From Ignavibacteria bacterium (GTDB lineage: Bacteria; Bacteroidota; Ignavibacteria; Ignavibacteriales; Melioribacteraceae), in contig DSBF01000361.1 of the NCBI GenBank assembly GCA_011049495.1, positions 1-6,311 of the forward strand: a DNA stretch of 6,311 bases. The letters are read 5' to 3'. Each line of letters begins with the position of its first letter. Position 1 is the stretch's first letter. The notes under the pieces are model-generated. The model was not told the origin of the DNA, searched no databases, and saw nothing but the letters and a program-made list of their open reading frames with translations. The translations under genes were made by a program, and so were the position numbers. Positions 1 through 5,128 of this stretch are shown here, piece by piece.

Positions 1-975
1 AGGCTGCCACCTTAATGCGATTTGTGTCTGTGTAGAATCGGCTTTTAGTTTTTTGTCGACATACTTTATCATCCAAAATCTTTCAAAATGTTCGTCGCTT
101 GTGAAATGAGAAATGATATTTCTTAAAGATAATGCTGGATAGATAAACGGCTTCGGCAAGTGAATCGGTTTTAAAGATTTACCGTAGTAATAAGTAGTTG
201 CTATTTTGAATAATTCTTTGTGAGAAACGGAACCGTTCGGACTTGCATTGTAAATTCCAAACCGCGAAAGATTATCTGCTTCTTTAATGATTATTCTGAA
301 TAGAGTTATTAAATCGTTTATGTGTAAATATGGAACGGCGGATTCTCCTTTGCCAGCAAGTATTCTCGATTCCAATTTTTTTGATAACCAAGTTGTTAAA
401 AATTTATACAGAGGGGCGTACTCACACCAATCGCTGAAGACAGCTGCCAATCTTACAACCGTACAAGGAAAATAATTTGAGTATTCTTGTGTAAGTTCTT
501 CACCGATTTTTTTGCTTTTTGCATACGCAAATTCCGCATCCGGGGAAGTTCTTTCTGTAATTACTTGACCATCTGGCGGAAATTCACAAGCGGCTAATGA
601 ACTGATAAAAATAAATCGCTTTACGTTTAGCTCCTTCGCCAACTCAAGTACATTTTTTGTTCCTTCAACATTTGTTCTTTTATATTCGGGGTTATCTTTA
701 TAAGTAAAATCATAATAAGCAGCTAAATGAAAAATGTAATCAACACCGCCGTTTTCAAGCAGAAAATCTTTTACCTCGGTTAACCTTTGTTTATTTGCAA
801 TATCGCACTGAAGCCATTGAACATTCTTGTGATAAGGAATATGCGACTCTATTCGTGAACGTCTTGCTAGTGCGTAAATTTTGTATTCATCTTTGAGGTC
901 ATCGAGCAAATGTCTACCTACAAATCCTGTAGCACCAATTATCAAGATGGTTCTATCTTTATTATATAGACTCAT
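1..975 (-). CDS. Extended SDR NAD(P)-dependent epimerase/dehydratase family protein, C-terminus cut by window edge
   Basis: Rossmann-fold oxidoreductase or nucleotide-sugar epimerase of the extended short-chain dehydrogenase family; 325 codons are visible and no stop is reached. The N-terminal nucleotide-binding motif GATGFVG lies at residues 14-20. The acidic CDIA segment (residues 57-60) matches the usual adenine-ring contact, FHLAA is at 82-86, the active-site serine region FISS at 123-126, and the catalytic YxxxK is Y151-A-K-S-K155. The late segment KADSTQTQ...LRWQP resembles the C-terminal motif of extended SDRs, so only a short tail is probably missing. Start ATG 975-973 overlaps the stop of the upstream membrane-protein gene (ATGA), and GGTGAG lies just before it, indicating translational coupling. 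As the last visible gene of the operon it would act on the pathway's sugar, lipid or isoprenoid-like substrate. The substrate is not predictable; 3-beta-HSD-like or dihydroflavonol-reductase-like activity is equally possible. The family call is secure. Confidence 0.9.
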   Translation of the reverse strand, partial: MSLYNKDRTILIIGATGFVGRHLLDDLKDEYKIYALARRSRIESHIPYHKNVQWLQCDIANKQRLTEVKDFLLENGGVDYIFHLAAYYDFTYKDNPEYKRTNVEGTKNVLELAKELNVKRFIFISSLAACEFPPDGQVITERTSPDAEFAYAKSKKIGEELTQEYSNYFPCTVVRLAAVFSDWCEYAPLYKFLTTWLSKKLESRILAGKGESAVPYLHINDLITLFRIIIKEADNLSRFGIYNASPNGSVSHKELFKIATTYYYGKSLKPIHLPKPFIYPALSLRNIISHFTSDEHFERFWMIKYVDKKLKADSTQTQIALRWQP

Positions 976-1382
976 AACTCACCGGCGTTCTTCGCAAAAC
1001 GATAGAGAATTAAGACTATCAAACCCATTAAGAAATCTGAGATGCCTGAGAGAAGCACCAACCAAATAGAGCTGACCAAAAAGAAATAGGTGAAAAGAAA
1101 AACCGTAGCCATAAATTTCACAATAATAGAAAAGATTATTAAGCATTCGTAACTTTTCAAATTATATGCACCCATTGCATAACCGACAGCCATTGCAATG
1201 TGGAAGACTCCGCCTTGCGACGGAAAAAATCTCTCCGCACAAACTCCGTAACCGAAAAATTTCAGCAGAGGTAACGGAAGCACAATTAATCCTACTCCAA
1301 CTACAAACGAATGAATTGCTACAAACCATAAAAAAATCGAAAGCAATTTTGTGCTGTTATTTTGGATTGTTGAGATATTCAT
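972..1382 (-). CDS. Small four-helix integral membrane protein of unknown function
   Basis: A 136-residue very hydrophobic protein with no family I can name. Four membrane segments are visible at about residues 13-37, 57-74, 79-103 and 104-128, the last two joined by a very tight turn. Between helices 1 and 2 a polar loop carries C48-A-E-R-F-F-P-S-Q-G-G, the only notable polar cluster; helix 2 has HIAMAVGYAMGAY with small residues suited to helix packing. There is no signal peptide beyond helix 1. Its ATG at 1382 lies 30 nt after the methyltransferase stop, with no obvious Shine-Dalgarno sequence, and its TGA stop overlaps the epimerase ATG by 4 nt. Size and topology recall DoxX-like or other small four-helix proteins, but I see no decisive signature. 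In context it may anchor or assist the epimerase at the membrane, which is inference only. Confidence 0.8.
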   Translation of the reverse strand: MNISTIQNNSTKLLSIFLWFVAIHSFVVGVGLIVLPLPLLKFFGYGVCAERFFPSQGGVFHIAMAVGYAMGAYNLKSYECLIIFSIIVKFMATVFLFTYFFLVSSIWLVLLSGISDFLMGLIVLILYRFAKNAGEL

Positions 1383-1412
1383 AAAAGTCTGTTTTTGTTT
1401 AATAGTGAATTA

Positions 1413-2015
1413 TTAATTTGACTCATATTTCCACCACAGCAAGTTTGTTTGCTCAATTCCTTTACGCAGATTTGATTTATTAATCAGTTCTCTCAGTTCA
1501 TTAACGGTGTATGCATTTTTAATTTCTTTTTCTAAAATGCTCAGCCAGCTTTTCCTAATATCCGCAAGAAAGTAAATCCCGTCGCTGCTTAATACCCTTT
1601 CGATTTCATTTAACATTCGTATTGGGTCTTCAACAATGTGCAACATATTTGTATTGATTACTACATCGAAGTAATGATCCGGGAACGGAATATTGTGAAC
1701 ATCTGCCTTAATGAATTTTGCTCTATCATCAAGTTCATATTGTATGGCTTTTCCTTTTGCTCTGTAAATAAAATTATCTGAAATATCGATTCCCGTTAAT
1801 GTTGAGTTTTCAAACTCCTTCCCTATTAAAATCAGCATTTCACCACAAGCGCATCCGGTATCGAGTATTCTTCCTAAGTGGAAATTTTTCTCCTTAAGTT
1901 TATCGATGTATTTCTTAGCAAAATTCCTTTGCATTTTCAGATGCCCGTGCTCATACTTTTCAATAAAATCCACATCAACAAATCTTTCATCATATTTAGT
2001 TTCTTTACTTACCAT
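1413..2015 (-). CDS. Class I SAM-dependent methyltransferase (Methyltransf_11/25-like)
   Basis: A 200-residue soluble methyltransferase with the Rossmann-like SAM-binding fold. Motif I is RILDTGCACGE (residues 49-59, a cysteine-bearing form of the usual hDxGCGxG loop). The acidic ribose-binding position follows in LTGIDIS (73-79), motif II in KADVHNIPFPDHYFDVVINTNMLH (103-126), and LNEIERVLSSDGIYFL (135-150) is the typical post-motif helix and strand. Length fits a minimal single-domain enzyme. The frame is open upstream to an ATG at 2096, but that start would overlap the phosphatase gene by 80 nt and add 27 residues unlike the family. I choose the ATG at 2015-2013, 1 nt after the upstream TAA, which suggests translational coupling. 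The C-terminus ends in NLLWWKYESN. Substrate unknown: in this operon it could methylate the small molecule handled by the phosphatase and epimerase. Fold call is firm, role unknown. Confidence 0.88.
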   Translation of the reverse strand: MVSKETKYDERFVDVDFIEKYEHGHLKMQRNFAKKYIDKLKEKNFHLGRILDTGCACGEMLILIGKEFENSTLTGIDISDNFIYRAKGKAIQYELDDRAKFIKADVHNIPFPDHYFDVVINTNMLHIVEDPIRMLNEIERVLSSDGIYFLADIRKSWLSILEKEIKNAYTVNELRELINKSNLRKGIEQTNLLWWKYESN

Positions 2016-2016
2016 T

Positions 2017-2880
2017 TTAATTTTGTGCGGTAGAGTTGTTGTAATAAATAACGCTGCTACCAATTGGTGACTTGGAGCGTTCGGCAATCGCTTCACATTT
2101 TACTTTGAAGAGAAAGTAGATCGGGCGAGCTTCGTCCAGCAATGTTTCATAATTTCCTTGCCCCTTGGAAATAACAACATCGGCACTATTAAATTTTTCA
2201 ATAAACTCTTTTGTACAATAATTCAAATCAGTGCCGCCGATTCTGCTTCCGCTTTCAATTACCTTGCTGATTTTATCAATGCCTAATTTTACTGCGTCAT
2301 CATATGTGATATCATTTAAAATTGGTTTTGAACGAACAGCAAATGTCACATCTTTTTCATCAAGTTCTTTTAACAGAAACTTATCAAACAAAGCTTCCTC
2401 ATAATTATCGCCTATGTATAAAATTGATCCGGCATTTCGAAGACTGTTTTTTAATTGCTCTATATTAACCGGCGAATAATCTTCCGAGGTATAATTTTCA
2501 ATCTCGTCTCTTATGTCAAAATTAGGATTTGCACCAACGTCAATTGTGTTTCCCAAAATTGCAATCTTAATTGACTCTTCAAGTTTATCTTCAGCATCTT
2601 CCATCTTCTTTTGAAGAAGCGGAAGAAATTGTTCAACAATTTTTATGTTTTTCTCTTTTAATTCTTTATAGAGATTTTCATTCTTAACATTCTTTTCCAC
2701 AATTTCCTGAATAACCGCTGAAAAATGAGGTGCCGTGAAAACTTCATTTATTATTTTTACTTCTTCACAGACCTCCTTAAGAATTTTTAGCTGAAGATTT
2801 TTATTGCCGTTTGTAAACAGTTTTGCGGCTCTAAGTGCTTGATTTATTACACAAGGAATACAATCAGGATTAAAATACAC
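2017..2880 (-). CDS. DUF89/ARMT1-like damage-control phosphatase
   Basis: A 287-residue protein of the DUF89 (ARMT1-like) family, metal-dependent phosphatases that hydrolyse phosphorylated sugars and other potentially harmful phosphometabolites in the cytoplasm. Visible family marks in order: N-terminal CIPC (C7, C10) of the bacterial/archaeal subfamily, helical segment to about 100, GNTIDVGANPNFD (110-122), the metal-site DN (D158-N159) followed by FDK (165-167), VRSKPILND (182-190) with a likely second metal-site aspartate, SADVVISKGQGNYETL (232-247) and the closing KCEAIAE (261-267). The usual DNxGE is DNYEE here, so the conserved glycine is replaced. Start codon is GTG at 2880-2878, preceded by GGAG with a 7-nt gap. 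It is the first gene of the minus-strand operon, directly downstream of a sigma-54 promoter candidate. Human ARMT1 was first described as a carboxyl methyltransferase and later assigned as a phosphatase, so the true methyltransferase next door is a curiosity. Substrate not predictable. Confidence 0.88.
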   Translation of the reverse strand: MYFNPDCIPCVINQALRAAKLFTNGNKNLQLKILKEVCEEVKIINEVFTAPHFSAVIQEIVEKNVKNENLYKELKEKNIKIVEQFLPLLQKKMEDAEDKLEESIKIAILGNTIDVGANPNFDIRDEIENYTSEDYSPVNIEQLKNSLRNAGSILYIGDNYEEALFDKFLLKELDEKDVTFAVRSKPILNDITYDDAVKLGIDKISKVIESGSRIGGTDLNYCTKEFIEKFNSADVVISKGQGNYETLLDEARPIYFLFKVKCEAIAERSKSPIGSSVIYYNNSTAQN

Positions 2881-2887
2881 GCTTAAT

Positions 2888-2891
2888 CTCC
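2888..2891 (-). promoter_or_regulatory. Ribosome binding site of the phosphatase gene
   Basis: GGAG on the minus strand, 7 nt before the GTG start at 2880. It is the only clear Shine-Dalgarno sequence in the four-gene operon and supports the GTG as the true start; the downstream genes appear to rely on coupling. Confidence 0.7.
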
Positions 2892-2909
2892 AATTATTGT
2901 TATTAATAG

Positions 2910-2926
2910 TGCAAAATCGATGCCTA
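2910..2926 (-). promoter_or_regulatory. Sigma-54 (-24/-12) promoter candidate for the four-gene operon
   Basis: On the minus strand the 17-mer TAGGCATCGATTTTGCA matches the sigma-54 consensus YTGGCACGRNNNTTGCW at 11 of 14 specified positions. The invariant GG (2924-2923) and GC (2912-2911) have the exact spacing, and the -12 block TTGCA is perfect. The predicted transcription start is near 2899, giving a leader of about 19 nt that contains the GGAG ribosome site before the GTG at 2880. The divergent neighbour encodes a sigma-54 activator, which independently supports the call. Not experimentally shown; an AT-rich region can produce TTGCA by chance. Confidence 0.65.
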
Positions 2927-2975
2927 TAAAAAGATTCGTTTTATGCTGATTTTCGAACTTTTTTTCGCTTGTTAA

Positions 2976-3038
2976 TTGCATTATTGCAGTATTAATTTGC
3001 AATGCCTTCCATTAGTGCAAGAATTTTGCAATATTGCA
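2976..3038. promoter_or_regulatory. Cluster of TTGCA/TGCAA palindromes, candidate enhancer (UAS) sites
   Basis: Six TTGCA or TGCAA half-site positions lie within 63 bp: 2976-2980, 2984-2988, 2997-3001, 3016-3020, 3026-3030 and 3034-3038. They build a perfect 12-bp palindrome TGCAATATTGCA (3027-3038), a one-mismatch copy TGCATTATTGCA (2977-2988) exactly 50 bp away, and inverted pairs ATTGCA-N9-TGCAAT (2983-3003) and TGCAA-N5-TTGCA (3016-3030). The cluster sits about 75-140 bp upstream of the predicted sigma-54 start at 2899, the normal distance for enhancer-binding protein sites, and directly in front of the activator gene, so it could serve both the operon and autoregulation. The repeated arrangement is seen directly; the binding protein is inferred. 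Confidence 0.55.
3015..3030 (+). promoter_or_regulatory. Weak sigma-54-like promoter for the activator gene
   Basis: GTGCAAGAATTTTGCA has the TTGCA -12 block and correct spacing to a -24 block, but the invariant GG is TG. If used, the start would be near 3041, leaving about 25 nt before the ATG at 3066. The match overlaps the TTGCA palindromes and may simply reflect them. No convincing sigma-A promoter was found either. Confidence 0.2.
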
Positions 3039-3065
3039 GATGTGAAAATCTTACTTGGATGAAAA

Positions 3066-4811
3066 ATGGACGTTAAAAAAGTAATCGACAGAGGGAAGGA
3101 AGTTTTAATTATCCCCGATGGAATAGCCGTCATCGGGAAAGAATGTAACATAATAGTTTTCAATGAAGCTGCTTCACGAATAACCGGTTACACAGAAGAT
3201 GATGTTGTTGGTGAAAACTGTAAAATTCTTTTTGACGAGGGCTCTGACGGGATGAATTTCCTTAAAGAATCTTTAAGGGATAACAGAGCATTTACAAATC
3301 TTGCTTTCAATATCAAAACAAAAAAAGAGAGTAAAAAGAACGTACTTGCTTCAATCACTCCAATCGTCAGAAATGAAAATGTAATCAGTGCAGTTTTGGT
3401 TTTCCGTGATACAAAAGAGATGCTCAATTTAGCCGAAGACCTTGAAGAAAAAACCACCGAGTTAATCGATCAAAAAAATAAGCTCGATGCAATATTCAAT
3501 AGTAATATAGAAGGGACTTTTACAATTGATGACGGATGGAATGTAACTTCATTTAACGCTGCGGCAGAAAAAATTACAGGGTATAAAGAGAACGAAGCAA
3601 TCGGTAAAAAGTGTTGGCAAATTTTTAATTCTTCAATTTGCCGCAACGGTTGTCATATGGAACAGACGATGAAAAAGGGGAAACCGACAATAGGAAATGA
3701 GTTGGTGATTATCAGTAAGTCCGGTAGAAGAATTCCGATAAGAGTAAACTCTGCAATTTTGATAAACAATAAGAATGAAAAAATCGGTGCTGTTGAAACG
3801 TTTTTAGATATAAGCGAAATCAAAAATCTTTCCGAACACTTAGATGAAAAATTCAAGTACGAAAACATAGTGGGCAAGAACAAAGAAATTAAACAAATTA
3901 TAAATGTACTCGAAAGTGTTGCACAAACAGACAGCTCGGTTTTAATAACCGGTGAAAGCGGTACGGGGAAAGAACTTGCTGCTCGTGCGATTCATTTAAA
4001 CAGTTCACGCAGAACCGGTCCGTTTGCCGCGGTTAACTGCAGTGCTTTTGCCGAAAGTTTAATTGAAAGCGAGTTGTTCGGACACGAAAAAGGTGCGTTT
4101 ACAGGAGCAGTAAAAACTAAAGTCGGAAGATTTGAACTTGCTCAAAGCGGCACACTCTTTCTTGATGAAATCGGCGACCTTTCAATTACGGTTCAAACTA
4201 AATTATTACGCGTTTTGGAAACAAAAGAAATCGAGAGAGTCGGTGCAAACAAAACATTTAAAATAGATACCAGAATTATAGCCGCTACAAACAAAGATCT
4301 CGAAAAAGAAATTGAAGCAGGAAGATTTAGAGAGGATTTATATTACCGCATTAATGTAATGAACATTCATCTACCCCCCTTGCGTGAAAGAAAAGATGAC
4401 TTACCGATTTTGGTCAATCATTTTATAGAAAAGTTTAATTCCAAGTTTGGAAGAAATATAAAACACTTTTCGTCATCTGCTTTCGACATATTAATGGATT
4501 ACAAATTCCCCGGAAACATCCGAGAACTTGAAAATGTAATTGAGCATTGTTTCGTTCTCTGCAGTAGTGATGTAATTCAAATTGAGCATTTACCGAAAAG
4601 ATTGCGTGAAAGAGATTTTCATTTAGCAACTAACAACGCTTCAAATAGCTTAAGTCATATTAAAGATGCCGAAAGAAATATTATAATCAACATATTGCAG
4701 AAGCATAACGGAAACAGAAGCAAAACCGCAGAAGAATTAAATATTCATCCGACAACACTTTGGCGGAAGATGAAGAAGTTTAATTTGTTGGGGGAAACAG
4801 AACTCCGATGA
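3066..4811 (+). CDS. Sigma-54-dependent transcriptional activator (PAS-PAS-AAA+-Fis HTH)
   Basis: A 581-residue bacterial enhancer-binding protein that uses ATP hydrolysis to open sigma-54 promoters. Domains: PAS1 about residues 13-117 (FNEAASRITGY), a charged probable coiled-coil linker about 118-140, PAS2 about 140-250 (FNAAAEKITGY), the sigma-54-interaction AAA+ domain about 265-500, and a Fis-type HTH about 535-575 (RSKTAEELNIHPTTLWRKM). The AAA+ domain is complete: Walker A GESGTGKE (296-303), the sigma-54-contacting loop GAFTGA (343-348), Walker B TLFLDEIG (363-370), sensor N409 in AATN, and arginine-finger segment FREDLYYRIN (421-430). PAS2 carries C183, C192 and C196, a possible redox or metal site. 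There is no receiver domain or membrane segment, so it probably senses a cytoplasmic signal directly. An in-frame TGA at 3060-3062 limits the start to the ATG at 3066; its ribosome site is poor. It is divergent from the four-gene operon, whose promoter it likely activates. Confidence 0.95.
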   Translation: MDVKKVIDRGKEVLIIPDGIAVIGKECNIIVFNEAASRITGYTEDDVVGENCKILFDEGSDGMNFLKESLRDNRAFTNLAFNIKTKKESKKNVLASITPIVRNENVISAVLVFRDTKEMLNLAEDLEEKTTELIDQKNKLDAIFNSNIEGTFTIDDGWNVTSFNAAAEKITGYKENEAIGKKCWQIFNSSICRNGCHMEQTMKKGKPTIGNELVIISKSGRRIPIRVNSAILINNKNEKIGAVETFLDISEIKNLSEHLDEKFKYENIVGKNKEIKQIINVLESVAQTDSSVLITGESGTGKELAARAIHLNSSRRTGPFAAVNCSAFAESLIESELFGHEKGAFTGAVKTKVGRFELAQSGTLFLDEIGDLSITVQTKLLRVLETKEIERVGANKTFKIDTRIIAATNKDLEKEIEAGRFREDLYYRINVMNIHLPPLRERKDDLPILVNHFIEKFNSKFGRNIKHFSSSAFDILMDYKFPGNIRELENVIEHCFVLCSSDVIQIEHLPKRLRERDFHLATNNASNSLSHIKDAERNIIINILQKHNGNRSKTAEELNIHPTTLWRKMKKFNLLGETELR

Positions 4812-4941
4812 CAATGTTAAAGACGGGCAGGTACGAATACAACAGATTTTCACCGGTTGTTCAATAGTCTTAATGCAGACGTAAAGTCCCTCTTAAAACC
4901 GCCATGCCTGCGGTAACAATTAAATTACATATCTTTGTAAC

Positions 4942-4959
4942 CGCAAGCTTTAGCTTGCG
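4942..4959. repeat. Perfect short hairpin, terminator-like or dispersed REP-like element
   Basis: CGCAAGC (4942-4948), loop TTTA, GCTTGCG (4953-4959): a perfect 7-bp GC-rich stem extendable by one T-A pair. No T-tract follows on either strand, so a classical intrinsic terminator is unlikely. A partly matching CTGCGGTAAC upstream (4908-4917) pairs imperfectly with GTAACCGCAAG at 4937-4947, allowing a larger alternative fold. Such symmetrical GCAAGCT/AGCTTGC units are often multicopy intergenic elements, which the window cannot test. Confidence 0.5.
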
Positions 4960-4987
4960 TGATTACATAACTCGAAAACAACAAATA

Positions 4988-5045
4988 ACACAGAAAAAAT
5001 AAATCACCAAGGACATTATTCTGTTAGAATCTTTTGTTTCTGTGT
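4988..5045. repeat. Long-spaced inverted repeat enclosing a small hairpin
   Basis: Perfect 9-bp arms ACACAGAAA (4988-4996) and TTTCTGTGT (5037-5045) flank a 40-nt interior that itself contains ATTCT-GTT-AGAAT (5018-5030). In RNA this could fold as a two-level stem in the leader of the kinase gene. The arms are A/T-rich and chance cannot be excluded. Confidence 0.35.
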
Positions 5046-5119
5046 CATCAATGTCGATCAAATCGTTTGTAATAAACAAACACAAAAATTAAATTACAAT
5101 TTATATTTAGCACAAACTC

Positions 5120-5123
5120 GGAG
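5120..5123 (+). promoter_or_regulatory. Ribosome binding site of the ATP-cone kinase gene
   Basis: GGAG within a purine run (GGAGAGAGA), 5 nt before the ATG at 5129. It is well placed and supports that start. Confidence 0.7.
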
Positions 5124-5128
5124 AGAGA

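Larger units (their letters stand above)
4812..5128. other. Non-coding gap between activator and kinase genes
   Basis: These 317 nt contain no supportable coding region on either strand, no tRNA and no clear intrinsic terminator with a T-tract after the activator stop. The content is a compact hairpin (4942-4959), a long-spaced inverted repeat (4988-5045), a small hairpin ATTCT-GTT-AGAAT (5018-5030), and a 6-bp inverted repeat GTTTGT-AATAA-ACAAAC (5065-5081). The last 90 nt are very A/T-rich and should hold the promoter of the kinase gene, but I cannot place -35/-10 boxes with confidence. Confidence 0.7.

Noticed and set aside
287..475. Small plus-strand open frames inside the epimerase gene (also 881-1069) and inside the membrane-protein gene (1166-1384)
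   Set aside because: They lie antisense to genes with clear protein features, lack ribosome sites and resemble no family.
2016..2096. Upstream ATG at 2096 as the methyltransferase start
   Set aside because: It would overlap the phosphatase gene by 80 nt and add 27 residues without family resemblance; the ATG at 2015 follows the upstream stop by 1 nt.
2976..3038. Canonical NtrC binding site
   Set aside because: The TGCA units are 4 or 7 nt apart, not the spacing of the classical NtrC palindrome, so the assignment is left open.
2976..3038. CRISPR or tandem-repeat array
   Set aside because: Repeat units are only 5-12 bp, irregularly spaced and in both orientations, as in protein-binding sites.
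2981..3163. Minus-strand open frame across the regulatory region and activator start
   Set aside because: It overlaps the activator N-terminus and the TTGCA cluster, with no ribosome site or recognisable product.
3188..4629. Minus-strand open frames within the activator gene (3188-3457, 3653-3883, 4435-4629)
   Set aside because: Antisense shadows of a complete, well-conserved activator.
4838..4859. Terminator after the activator (ACAAC...GTTGT)
   Set aside because: Only 5-bp A/T-rich arms with a 12-nt loop and no following T-tract.
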